From contig NZ_LSJS01000152.1 in assembly GCF_001557325.1 (NCBI RefSeq), positions 1 through 46,452 of the forward strand: DNA of 46,452 bases, given 5' to 3'. This document shows, piece by piece, positions 7,425 to 16,229 of this stretch; positions within the stretch are counted from its first letter, which is position 1, and each line of letters opens with the position of its first letter. The position numbers and the translations under genes are program-made. The DNA comes from Erythrobacter donghaensis. Its GTDB lineage: Bacteria; Pseudomonadota; Alphaproteobacteria; Sphingomonadales; Sphingomonadaceae. The notes beneath the pieces are model-generated. The model worked only from the letters and a program-made list of their open reading frames with translations, searched no databases and was not told the origin of the DNA.

Positions 7425-9281
7425 CTAGCGCACCTGCGCCCTGAACCGGATCGTGAAGCTTGGCCGGTTGGTCGCGCTTGTCGCCGCGGCCATCGTGCCT
7501 GTGGGGGCGATGCGGATGCCGCGGACGTTGGCATCGAAGCTGCCGGTCGGCGTGTAGGTATAGGGCGCCGCGCCGCCGCTCGCCTGCGAGTAGGTCACCA
7601 TCGTGTTCGCGTTGAAGGTGTTGAGCCCGCTCGTCGGCGTGCCGTTGGTGAAGGTCACCGGGGTGCCGACCGCGAAGGCCATTTCGGGCGGCATCACGTC
7701 GAGGAGCACGATCGAGCTCGCATCCACCGTGCCCGCGCCCACGTTGCGCACGGTGATCGCATATTCGACCACCGCGCCGGGGATCGCCTTGGGGTTGTTG
7801 GTGCCGTTGACCGGATCGGAGATGACGCTGCTGGTCTTGCTGATCTCGAGCAAGGCGATCGAGCGGCGGGTGTTGGTGATGGTGCAGGTGATCGAATCCC
7901 CGGGCCGCAGCGTGATCGCCCCGCCCACGGCCGTGGGCAGCACGGTGGTCGATCCGCTGGTGGCGTTGGTGCAGGCCATGGTCGCGGTGTAGTTGCCGAG
8001 GACGGCGGTGCCCGCTGCGACCTCGTCGACCGTGTAGGTGGTGCCGTTCACGACCTGCCGCAGCGTCGTGTCGCCGGTGCCGCCGCTGATCGTCCCGCCG
8101 TTGCCGGTGGTGGTCGAAGAGGCGAACACCGCGCCCCCATCCATGATCCGCACGGTGAACTGGTCGCCGGTGAAGCGCCGCCCGCCGCCGCCGAGCAGCT
8201 TGCGCACGCGCAGCCGCGGCTGGGCGCCGACCTGGAAGGTGCAGACCAGGAACTCGCCGAATTCGAGCTGGCCGATGCTGGTGTTCGTGGTCGAAAGGGC
8301 ATTGGGCAGGGCCGCGCGGGTGGTGCCCGCGGTGTTCACGCAGCTGAGGTTGGCGGCATAGGCCGAGAGCGCGCTGGCGCTGCCCGCGGCCATGGCCAGC
8401 CGCAGGGTGACCGGGATGCCCGCCGCCATGCTCAGCGGGGTGGTGGTGAAGGGGCCGGTGCCGGTGCCGCTCGTCGTACCGCTGCTGATCGTCGCCGAGG
8501 TCGCGGTCGAAGCGATCTGGAAGCTGAACTGGTCGGCGCTGTTGACCCTTGTGCCGAGGATCTGGGTCTGGAGCCGGATGGTCGCGAAGCGGATCGCGAA
8601 CATCACCCCTTGCAGCCCGCCGGCGCGGGTCTCGACCGTGACGCTGGTGGGGCTGTTGCTGCCGAGGATGTAGGCCCCGACGGTGCCGGGCGCACCGGTG
8701 ATGTTGACCGTGCCCGAGCCGACCCCGCTGATCGGCGGCATGGTCGATCCCGAGATCGGCGGCACCGAATCGAGCAGCTGCCATGATCCGCCATTGCTGG
8801 TCATGCGGATGTATTCGTTGTCGTTGCTCGATTCCCCGTCGGCGACGACGAAGGAATAGACCGTCACGCCCCCGCCTGCGGGAGGGGTGACGGTGATGCC
8901 CGTGATCGCGATCGTGCTGGTGCCGGCCTGCGCGGAGTAGAGCACCGGGCGGCCGGGGATGCCGATGAAGGCGCTGTTGCCCACCGCCGCGCCGCTCCAC
9001 GAGGGCGCGGGCACGTCGTTATAGGCCGGGTTGGTGCCGGTGACGCGGGCGTTGAAGCGCAGCACCGAGCCGTCGGGCAGGGTGAAGGCCATGTTCTGGC
9101 CCGAGGCCGAGCGCGCGGCGGCGTCGTCGTAATTGGCCATGTTGAGCCAGCAATAGGTCTGCCAGCTGGCGGGCGCGGTGCCCTGGGTGGCGGCCTGCGC
9201 ACAATCCTGCGCGCGCGCGGCGGGGCTCCATGCAAGGGCACACAGCAACACCAGCAGCGCGAGCATCCGGCGGACAGGCAT
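7425..9281 (-). CDS. secreted DUF11-type multidomain surface protein
   Basis: About 618 residues. MPVRRMLALLVLLCALAWS, with cleavage near ARAQDC, is a good signal peptide. The Shine-Dalgarno-like GGGAAGG three bases upstream favours ATG 9281, with 9296 and 9317 as in-frame alternatives. The rest is Thr/Ser/Gly-rich beta sandwich sequence. It includes a CshA-like N-terminal region (YSFVVADGESSNDNEYIRM), two Cys-bearing prealbumin-like units ending in CTITNTRRS and CTFQVGAQ, and a C-terminal DUF11 domain opening with SDPVNGTNNPKAIPGA. The chain ends TIRFRAQVR. No membrane anchor is seen. It is the last gene of the minus-strand surface cluster, and its function is unknown. Confidence 0.75.
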   Translation of the reverse strand: MPVRRMLALLVLLCALAWSPAARAQDCAQAATQGTAPASWQTYCWLNMANYDDAAARSASGQNMAFTLPDGSVLRFNARVTGTNPAYNDVPAPSWSGAAVGNSAFIGIPGRPVLYSAQAGTSTIAITGITVTPPAGGGVTVYSFVVADGESSNDNEYIRMTSNGGSWQLLDSVPPISGSTMPPISGVGSGTVNITGAPGTVGAYILGSNSPTSVTVETRAGGLQGVMFAIRFATIRLQTQILGTRVNSADQFSFQIASTATSATISSGTTSGTGTGPFTTTPLSMAAGIPVTLRLAMAAGSASALSAYAANLSCVNTAGTTRAALPNALSTTNTSIGQLEFGEFLVCTFQVGAQPRLRVRKLLGGGGRRFTGDQFTVRIMDGGAVFASSTTTGNGGTISGGTGDTTLRQVVNGTTYTVDEVAAGTAVLGNYTATMACTNATSGSTTVLPTAVGGAITLRPGDSITCTITNTRRSIALLEISKTSSVISDPVNGTNNPKAIPGAVVEYAITVRNVGAGTVDASSIVLLDVMPPEMAFAVGTPVTFTNGTPTSGLNTFNANTMVTYSQASGGAAPYTYTPTGSFDANVRGIRIAPTGTMAAATSATNRPSFTIRFRAQVR

Positions 9282-9364
9282 CAACCTTCCCAACATTCCG
9301 CCAGCATAGGAAATCATGGTAAACGGCCGGTTAGCAAACCGCCCTAGACCCGCGCCCGCCATGG

Positions 9365-10807
9365 TCAGCGCCCCAGCCCGAGGAAGCCGAGGTTGCCGGC
9401 GTCGAACTTCATGCGCAGCGCGGCAAAGGCGCCCTTGTCGGTGCTGCGCGCCGGACCGAAGTCGCCGTCGCGGAAGCCTTCGATGTTGTATCCCAGGGTC
9501 AGCAGCATGCCGTCGGTGGGCACGAAGCCGAAGGTCGGGCCGTAGGCGTAGTTGATGGTGTTGTCGTCGAGATTGCCGCGCGCGGTGACGCTCGCGCCGA
9601 GCTCGATGCGTCCGCCGATGCCGATGCGGGCATCGCTCCCGACCAGCAGCGCGGTGCCCTGGAACTCGGTGCCCTCGAAGGCATCGAGATTGTGGCGCGC
9701 GCCGAGGAACAGCGCGATCTCGTGGCGGCGCACCTGCGCGCCCGCGTCGTCTGCCGAGCGCGGGCTGAAATTGGCCGAGAGGCTGCCGACCAGCCGGCGC
9801 GCGACCGCGTTGCCATCGACGGTGAGCGCGGTGCCGCCCAACGCGGTGCCGCCGGCGACCGCGCCGGTCACCTCGTCGCTGCGATATTCGACCCGGCCGA
9901 GCATGGCGAGCGGCGAGTCCGAGGGACGGTGGGCGAAGGCGATGCTGGCATCGATGATCTCGGCGACCGCGCCGCCGGTGGTCTCCGAGCGCGTCCACGT
10001 CGCGCCCGAGCCGACCAGGCTGCCCTCGCCGAGCTGGCGGATCGCGCCGAGCAGCACGCCCTTGCGGTCGGTGGTCTCGCCGTCGCGCCATTCGCCGCGT
10101 GCGGTCACGCTCCAGCGGTCCTTGCGCCAGGCCGCGCCCATGGTGACGGCGGTGAAGTCCTCGAACAGCAGCCCGCCGGTGAGCTGGCCGCCGCTCGCCG
10201 CGGGCTGGTTCGGGTTGACGAGGCTGGCGGGCGCGGGCGCGCCGCCGATGGTGCGGTTGCCGTCGATCGTGGCATCCACGGTCAGCGCCGGGCTCAGTTG
10301 CAGCGTCTGCGACAGGCCGAAGGCGGCGAAGGAGCGGGTGCCGTTCTCGCCGATGGTTTCCTCGCCCAGCGTGGTGGTGATCTGCCCGCCCTGCCACGGC
10401 GCGACCTCGATTCCGCCGCGCAGCTGGCGCGCGTTGAGGCGCTCGCCGTCGGCGATCTCGTAGGTGCCCACCAGCCGTACGTCCTGCGTGATCGCATAGC
10501 GCGCACCGAGGCGGTGGCGGGCGGGGAGGTCGGTGCTCTCGGCCTTGCCGAGCGCCACGGCCGTCCCGGCGGAGAGTTCGAGCTTGTTGCCGAGCAGCCG
10601 CTGGGTCGCGCCCGCTTCGAGCACGGTCGAGGCGGCGCTGCTGCCATCGGCGAGGCGGTCGGTGAAGTGGACGACCCCGAGCCGCAGGTTGGTGTTCTGG
10701 CGGGTCAGCGCGATCTGGCCCTGCGCGGCGCGGCGGCGCGCGGCGTCGGTCAGGCTGTCGTCCTGCCACAGGCTGCCGGTGAAAGTCAGCTCCTCGGTGA
10801 TCAGCAC
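9365..10807 (-). CDS. C-terminal part of giant outer-membrane protein (separated by in-frame TGA)
   Basis: A 480-residue frame from a GTG at 10807. It is really a continuation of the next gene upstream: the same reading frame runs open from 10939 right after a TGA at 10940-10942. The sequence is alternating amphipathic strands with turns (LRLGVVHFTDRLADGSS, RLVGTYEIADGERLNAR, TLGEETIGENGTRSFAAFGL), typical of an outer-membrane beta barrel, and it ends NLGFLGLGR. Alone it has no signal peptide and no nearby ATG, so it could not reach the outer membrane unless the TGA is read through or is a sequence error. It is best treated as the 3' part of a broken or recoded gene. Confidence 0.7.
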   Translation of the reverse strand: MLITEELTFTGSLWQDDSLTDAARRRAAQGQIALTRQNTNLRLGVVHFTDRLADGSSAASTVLEAGATQRLLGNKLELSAGTAVALGKAESTDLPARHRLGARYAITQDVRLVGTYEIADGERLNARQLRGGIEVAPWQGGQITTTLGEETIGENGTRSFAAFGLSQTLQLSPALTVDATIDGNRTIGGAPAPASLVNPNQPAASGGQLTGGLLFEDFTAVTMGAAWRKDRWSVTARGEWRDGETTDRKGVLLGAIRQLGEGSLVGSGATWTRSETTGGAVAEIIDASIAFAHRPSDSPLAMLGRVEYRSDEVTGAVAGGTALGGTALTVDGNAVARRLVGSLSANFSPRSADDAGAQVRRHEIALFLGARHNLDAFEGTEFQGTALLVGSDARIGIGGRIELGASVTARGNLDDNTINYAYGPTFGFVPTDGMLLTLGYNIEGFRDGDFGPARSTDKGAFAALRMKFDAGNLGFLGLGR

Positions 10808-10939
10808 GCGGCCATCGACCCCGAACTTGCGCCGCCCGCGCTCGACCGCGTTCTGCTGGCCGATGCCGTAATCGGCGTCGATCTGGCGGGCATAGGCGAT
10901 GAGGTCGATATCGCCGGTCTGGTGCTGGACTTCGGCCAG

Positions 10940-13900
10940 TCAGCCCTGCGCCGTCTCGCCCTCGCGGCGGCTCAGGCCGATCTCGGCGCGCACTTCGGTG
11001 CTGTCGCCGAGCTTGGCGAGGAGGTCGACCGCGGCGAGATCGGTGCGCTGCGCCGTGCCGCCCGCGCCCTCGAGCCCGGCGTCGCTGATCGCGCTCGCGC
11101 CGATGCGGATCTTGCCGTCCTCGCTCGTCCAGTCGGCGCGCGCGCCCGCGTTCCATTCGGCCTCGCCGCGGGCATCGGTCTCGTATTCGATGACGATGAA
11201 CTGCGGGTTGAGGTTCTCGTCGCGGCTCAGCACCGGGAAGGCAAAGCGGATCGTGCCCGCCAGCAGGTCGATGTCGTAGTCGGTGAAGCGGGTGAGCGTG
11301 CGGCTCGAGACGATCTGCTCCGGCCGGAAGCGGTCGCGCACCTCGATCGTCACGCGCTCCGAATTGGCGAGGATGCGGCGATTTTCCAGGGCGTAGGGGC
11401 CGGAGATGCCCTGGCCCTGCGTTTCCTGACGCTGGAAGCGGCTGGCGATCTGCGCGGCGAACCCTTGCGCCTTGAGCCCGCCGACGCGCGCCTCGCCGGT
11501 CACCCCGGTCGCGGTGCGGTTGTAGGCGGCAAGGCGCGTCTGGTTGAAGGCGGTCTGGAAGTCGCCGTAAAGCGCGTAGAAGGCGGAGGTCTCGATGCGG
11601 ACATAGAGCTTCTCGCGGCTCGCGGCGTCGAACTGGCGCGCCGAGGCATCGCCGAACACGGTGTAATAGGCCTGCGGATCGATCGCGCCGAGCACGCGCT
11701 GGTCGTCGCGCTGCTTGGCGCTGTCATAGGCGATGGTGAGCAGGTATTTGCCCAACACCCGGCCCTTGGCATAGAGCGCGATGCGCGCGTCATCGCCAAG
11801 GTCACTGTCGAAGCGGCCGGCGCGTTCCATGTTGTCGGCCACCGACCGCGCGCCGACAGTCCCTTCGACAAGGCCGATCACGGTCCATTCGACCTCGCCC
11901 GGCTCGATCCACGCTTCCAGTTCCTGACGGCGGGTGATCTCGCCATCGTCGAAGGTGAAGCCGAGGCGCAGCGAACCGCTGACCATGGTGGGGGCAAGCT
12001 CGATCTTCGCGATCCCCTCGTTGCCGTCCACCACCCAGCGCGCATTGACCGGCGCGGTGCCGGTCAGCTGATTGAGCTGCTGGCGGTCGATCTGCTCGGC
12101 GCTCTGGTAGGGGGCGTTGAGGGTGAAGCTGCCCGAGATGCCTTCGCGCAAGGGCCGGTTGTTGCGATCGAGCACGCGGATCGCGATCACCGGACGGGTG
12201 CGACCATCGGCGATGAGGTTCGACTGTTCGCGCAGGAACTCGATCCTGGCGGGCGCGCGGGTGAAGAACACCTCGCGGGTGAAGGTCTTGGAGACCTCGC
12301 CGAAGGAGTTGAGGATGCGCGCCTCGAGCACGGTCTTGTCGGTCAGCAGCGGCACGCCGCGCCACTGGCTGACCGCCCACAGGCCGACCTCGGGGTTCTG
12401 TGTCCCCTCGAAGGCGAGCGGGCTGACCGGCTTGCCGTCGACGAACAGCTGGACGCTCTGGCCGAGGCGATGCCGCACCGCGACCTTGATCGCCGGCGCG
12501 CGCGGGTTGGCGTCGGGGGCGGGGGCGAGGAAGCCGTCCTCGCCATCGCCCAACGCGAGATAATCGGTGACGGTGGGGCCAGAATCCTTCGGCGCATCCT
12601 TCGGCGCATCCTTGGCGGCTTCGGCAACGGGGGCGTCGGCGTCGACGGCGGGGGCCGGGAGCGGGGCGAGCTTGGCGCGCGCGGCCTCGGGCAGCACGGC
12701 GTGGAAATCGGCGACCACCAGGCTTCCGCCCTGACCGATCGCGAAGCGCGAGATCGCGCTGCCCGCGCTGCGGGTGTTCCGGGTGCAATCGACGAACTGG
12801 CCGCCCTCGGGCAGGGTCATGGGCGCGACCTGCACCACGTGGGTGCCGGGGACGACGCCTTCGAAGTGGTAGCGCCCGTCGGCATCGGTGACCGCGAAGC
12901 TGCCGTCCTCGAGCATCACTCGCACGCCCGGGATTCCGCGGCGTTCGGCCTCGGGCAGGGTGCACGGGCCGTCGGTGATGCGGCCGATGATGGTCATGCG
13001 GTCGGCAATCGTATCGCGGTCGATGTCGATCACGGCGTCGGCGCGCACCTCGCGGCCCAGCGCGTCGCGGGCGAGCGCGAGGTTGACCACCCGGCCCGGA
13101 GGCGCATCGGGGCGCACCGACATGGCGTAGGTGACCTTGACCGAGGTGGCGGGCGCGATGTCGCCGAGCGCGATCGTCAGCACGCGGCCATCGGGCGAGG
13201 TGGTGAGCGCGTCCGGCGCGCGGGCGCCGTTGATGCGCAGGCTGTCGGGGCGCAGCCGCAGCCAGCGCGAGGGGGTGTCGGTGATCGTCACCGTGCGGCG
13301 GATGCGCGCCGGGTCGGTGTTGCCCACGGTGAGCGTGTAGAACACCACGTCGCCCGGCTCGGCGCGGGTGCGCGAGGCGGTCTTGACGAGGCCGAGATCG
13401 GCGGCGGGCCCGTCGACCGGAATGTCGACCTCGAAGGGCACGGGGGTGTCGAGCACGAAGATGTCGCCGAACGAGCCCTCGCGGATCACGTAAGGCCGCC
13501 CATCGGGCCGGGTGAGGCGCGCGAGCACGTCGCGCGGGGCGATGGAGGGCGCGGTGAAGGGTTCGGGCGGCTCGACCAGCAGCCGGAACCGGCCTTGCGC
13601 GGTGAGCGGGAACCAGAACTCCCCCGGCCCCATCTGCACCACGCGGCCGCTGCCGTCGGTGATCGGCTGGCCGCTGATGACGCTCGACGGCCAGGGGGTG
13701 ACGCCGTCCTCGGCGAAGACGGTCGCGGGCGCGCCGGTGTCGGCATTGACGAGGCTGACCCGCGCGCCGGAGACGGGCGCGCCGGTCTCGCTGTCGAACA
13801 CCACGCCGAAGGGATCCACCAGCACCGTGACGTCGGCCGTGACGAGCACGGCATCGCTGTCGGGGCGCATCGCGGCGATGGTGATGCGCGAATCCGCGCC

Positions 13901-14530
13901 GACGCTGAGGCGGCAGTCCTCCTGCGCCAGCGGCGGGGGGATGCGCTCGGTGCCGATCACCCCGGCAAAGATGCCGCTGTCGGGGGCGGTCTCGTAGACC
14001 GTCATGGTCTCGCGGTCGCCCTCGGGGGTGGTGAGCACCACGGTCAGGGTGTCGATCTGTGCGGGATCGCGATTGGCCGATGCGGCGGTGATCTCGAAGA
14101 ACAGCGGCTCGCCCCCGCGCAGCTCGTCGGTCTGCTGGACCCTGGCGACGGAGGTGGGGATGGAGGCGACGGCGTTGCCGCCCGGGGTCACGCTGGCGGT
14201 CGCGGTCGCGCGCAGCGCGGCGGTGGAGATGCCGCCCGCGCTGCACTGCGGCGCGCGGTAGACGAGTTCGGCGCCGCCGTCGCCCGGCACGCGCCGGAAC
14301 ACGCGGATCGCGGGCGGTGCGGGGGGCTGGGTGGTGACGTCGAAGGTGACCGCGTTGCTGGTGGTCTGCCGGGGAGCGCCCTGCATCTCCCAGCTGGCCT
14401 CGGCGATGTTGGTGACGGTGCGCACCGCGCTCGCCGGTTGCGCGTGAACCCCCTCCTGCGGATGGCCGAAAGGCAGCAGTACTGCGCACAGTACCGCTGC
14501 CAATCGCCGCAGAGAGGGGGAACCACGCAA
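10940..14530 (-). CDS. giant exported outer-membrane protein, N-terminal part, ends at in-frame TGA
   Basis: 1196 residues from a TTG start at 14530, the only start near the signal peptide MRGSPSLRRLAAVLCAVLLPFG. Beta-sandwich regions come first, then a DUF11 domain near residue 378 (ADLGLVKTASRTRAEPGDVVFYTLTV cut at its strands). An SdrD-B-like/carboxypeptidase-regulatory-type module is near 515-570 (GIPGVRVMLEDGSFAVTDAD, GRYHFEGVVPG). A KDAPKDAPKD linker follows, and barrel-like strands run from about 880 onward. The stop at 10940 falls inside the barrel, and the frame continues for another 524 codons. Reading through would give about 1,721 residues. It lies 19 bases after the preceding DUF11 gene in the cluster. 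Confidence 0.75.
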   Translation of the reverse strand: MRGSPSLRRLAAVLCAVLLPFGHPQEGVHAQPASAVRTVTNIAEASWEMQGAPRQTTSNAVTFDVTTQPPAPPAIRVFRRVPGDGGAELVYRAPQCSAGGISTAALRATATASVTPGGNAVASIPTSVARVQQTDELRGGEPLFFEITAASANRDPAQIDTLTVVLTTPEGDRETMTVYETAPDSGIFAGVIGTERIPPPLAQEDCRLSVGADSRITIAAMRPDSDAVLVTADVTVLVDPFGVVFDSETGAPVSGARVSLVNADTGAPATVFAEDGVTPWPSSVISGQPITDGSGRVVQMGPGEFWFPLTAQGRFRLLVEPPEPFTAPSIAPRDVLARLTRPDGRPYVIREGSFGDIFVLDTPVPFEVDIPVDGPAADLGLVKTASRTRAEPGDVVFYTLTVGNTDPARIRRTVTITDTPSRWLRLRPDSLRINGARAPDALTTSPDGRVLTIALGDIAPATSVKVTYAMSVRPDAPPGRVVNLALARDALGREVRADAVIDIDRDTIADRMTIIGRITDGPCTLPEAERRGIPGVRVMLEDGSFAVTDADGRYHFEGVVPGTHVVQVAPMTLPEGGQFVDCTRNTRSAGSAISRFAIGQGGSLVVADFHAVLPEAARAKLAPLPAPAVDADAPVAEAAKDAPKDAPKDSGPTVTDYLALGDGEDGFLAPAPDANPRAPAIKVAVRHRLGQSVQLFVDGKPVSPLAFEGTQNPEVGLWAVSQWRGVPLLTDKTVLEARILNSFGEVSKTFTREVFFTRAPARIEFLREQSNLIADGRTRPVIAIRVLDRNNRPLREGISGSFTLNAPYQSAEQIDRQQLNQLTGTAPVNARWVVDGNEGIAKIELAPTMVSGSLRLGFTFDDGEITRRQELEAWIEPGEVEWTVIGLVEGTVGARSVADNMERAGRFDSDLGDDARIALYAKGRVLGKYLLTIAYDSAKQRDDQRVLGAIDPQAYYTVFGDASARQFDAASREKLYVRIETSAFYALYGDFQTAFNQTRLAAYNRTATGVTGEARVGGLKAQGFAAQIASRFQRQETQGQGISGPYALENRRILANSERVTIEVRDRFRPEQIVSSRTLTRFTDYDIDLLAGTIRFAFPVLSRDENLNPQFIVIEYETDARGEAEWNAGARADWTSEDGKIRIGASAISDAGLEGAGGTAQRTDLAAVDLLAKLGDSTEVRAEIGLSRREGETAQG

Positions 14531-14549
14531 GACCTAAGTCCCGATCAGC

Positions 14550-15599
14550 TTAGCGGATCGTGACCTGGAAGTAGAGCGAACGGGTCTGCCCCGCCGCCAC
14601 GTCGCTGAGCGTCCCGGTGATGCGGTCGCGCCCGCTGACGCCCGCTCCGGCAGCGAAGGTGCCGCCCGGCGTGCCGTTGGCGCAGCTCGCGTCGCCGTCG
14701 ACGAAGATCCCGAAGCCCGAGGCATAGGCCACGTCCGCCGGGAGATCGTCGAGCAGGTTGACCCCGGTCGCGGTTGCAGCGCCCGCGGCGTTCGCCACGG
14801 TGATGCAATACTCGATCGTCGCACCCGGGATCGCCTTGGGGTTGGTCGCCCCGTTGACCGGATCCGACACCACACGGCTGGCCTTGGCAACGGTCAGCAC
14901 CGCGCCCGACACGCTGTAGCGGCCCTGGGCCGAGAACGCGCCGTCATTGAGGCCGTCCGACACGCCCTGGCCGTCGAACAGCACGGTGTCGACCGCGTTG
15001 ACGGTGTTCGCGCCCGCAGTCGCAGTGATACGGGTGCCGAGCGAGCCGGCAGTGCCCGAGGTGTGCGCCGCCGCGGTGAGCGCAACGTCGAAGGTGTCGC
15101 CGTTCACCGCGTTGATGCCGATGTCGGACACGACCAGCACCGCCACGGTCGCGTCTTCGGCGACTTCGTCGAGGTAGGTGATCTCACCCGCGGTGATTTC
15201 CGCAGCGTCCAGCACCCGGTCGCCGTTGAGATCGCGGTAGATGCGGATGTTGCTGATGTTCGCCGCCGTGCCGCCACGCAGTTCCGTGGTCAGTGCAAGG
15301 TCGGCCGTCGCGTTGCCGAGGTTGGTCACGTCGAAGGCCAGCACGCGGTCGGTCTGGTTCGGCGAAACCGTCACCGGCGTGGTGATGGCGGTGACAGTCA
15401 CGTTGACGCGCTGGTCGACGGTGAAGCTGTCGGTCGCCTGCACCGCGTTCTGCGCGTTGCCGCTGACGTTGTAGTTAACGGTGACGGTGTTGGTGATGGT
15501 CGTCCCGGCTCTGGTCCCTGCGGCCAGAGCAGGGGTGCTGGACATGGCGACGAGTGCTACAGCGCTCACCGCACCCAGCAGCTGCTTGGTGGTCTTCAT
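14550..15599 (-). CDS. secreted DUF11 protein with calcium-loop motif
   Basis: A 349-residue protein. The signal peptide is MKTTKQLLGAVSAVALVAMS to ALAAG (about 1-27). An N-terminal beta domain begins GTTITNTVTVNYNVSGNAQ. Residues 123-134 (DLNGDRVLDAAE) match an EF-hand/dockerin-like calcium loop. The C-terminal DUF11 domain begins near 240 with SDPVNGATNPKAIPGATIEY and ends in SLYFQVTIR. The opening and calcium loop are shared with the gene at 16230, so the two are paralogues. No sortase signal, anchor or autotransporter domain is visible. I infer that it is a structural cell-surface protein. Confidence 0.78.
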   Translation of the reverse strand: MKTTKQLLGAVSAVALVAMSSTPALAAGTRAGTTITNTVTVNYNVSGNAQNAVQATDSFTVDQRVNVTVTAITTPVTVSPNQTDRVLAFDVTNLGNATADLALTTELRGGTAANISNIRIYRDLNGDRVLDAAEITAGEITYLDEVAEDATVAVLVVSDIGINAVNGDTFDVALTAAAHTSGTAGSLGTRITATAGANTVNAVDTVLFDGQGVSDGLNDGAFSAQGRYSVSGAVLTVAKASRVVSDPVNGATNPKAIPGATIEYCITVANAAGAATATGVNLLDDLPADVAYASGFGIFVDGDASCANGTPGGTFAAGAGVSGRDRITGTLSDVAAGQTRSLYFQVTIR

Positions 15600-15670
15600 G
15601 ATTATGGTCCCGAGTGTCTGCCCCGCGTCAAAGTTGCCGCCCGCGGGGCTTGGCGGCTATCTCCCGCCGG

Positions 15671-16159
15671 TCAGCGGATGATCACGGGAAAGGAGACCCG
15701 CCCTGACGCGCCGGGGGCGATGGTGGCGAGCACCCAGCGCACGTGGGTCACGTCGGCATGGGTGGCGGGACGGCTGGTGCCGTCGGCCGCGGTGATGCTG
15801 AGCGCGGCGAGCCTGCCCCAGGTCTTGCCGCCGTCGACCGACACCTCGAGCGCCGGATCGGCGTCGGGCGCGAGGCGCACGGCCTCGGGCAGCGGGTTGG
15901 TGATCGAGAAGTTGGTCACCACCTCGGCGCTGCTGTTGGTGTAGTTCTGACCGAACAGCAGCCGGTCGCCGGGCAGGAAGCTCTCGGGCTCGACCAGCTG
16001 GACGGCAGGCTTGCCGTCGGGGCCGGGGACGGACTTCTCCGCCTTGATGTCGCCGTTGACGGTGACGGCCGGCGGCGTGTCTTGGGCGGCGAGCGGCAGG
16101 GCGGGCACGACCAACCCCGCAGCGGCGCAGACGAGCATCAGCTTGGTGATCGACTTCAT
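15671..16159 (-). CDS. small secreted single-domain DUF11-like protein
   Basis: 162 residues starting at the ATG at 16159, chosen because GGGGAAGC precedes it at the right distance. Longer in-frame starts add a low-complexity MNKKNNNN stretch. The signal peptide is about 1-24 (MKSITKLMLVCAAAGLVVPA, then LAAQ). One beta-sandwich follows: FLPGDRLLFGQNYTNSSAEVV, SITNPLPEAV, EVSVDGGKTWG, ending VSFPVIIR. The pattern is that of a lone DUF11 domain of the kind found in its neighbours. It sits 70 bases after the first gene and 71 bases before the third, consistent with one transcript. Confidence 0.75.
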   Translation of the reverse strand: MKSITKLMLVCAAAGLVVPALPLAAQDTPPAVTVNGDIKAEKSVPGPDGKPAVQLVEPESFLPGDRLLFGQNYTNSSAEVVTNFSITNPLPEAVRLAPDADPALEVSVDGGKTWGRLAALSITAADGTSRPATHADVTHVRWVLATIAPGASGRVSFPVIIR

Positions 16160-16229
16160 GGTTGCTTCCCCGGTGACTCGTAAGGTGTTGACGTTATTGT
16201 TATTCTTCTTGTTCATGTGCTTGTGAGGA

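Noticed and set aside
10940..10942. The in-frame TGA as a selenocysteine codon
   Set aside because: No stable hairpin of SECIS type follows directly, the surrounding barrel strand gives no reason for a redox residue, and no selenocysteine genes are in the window.
9692..14563. A 1,623-codon open frame on the plus strand opposite the giant surface gene
   Set aside because: It is antisense to a frame with signal peptide and clear domains, and its translation is rich in Arg, Ala, Asp and Gly without domain character. Long antisense frames are expected when codon third positions are mostly G or C.
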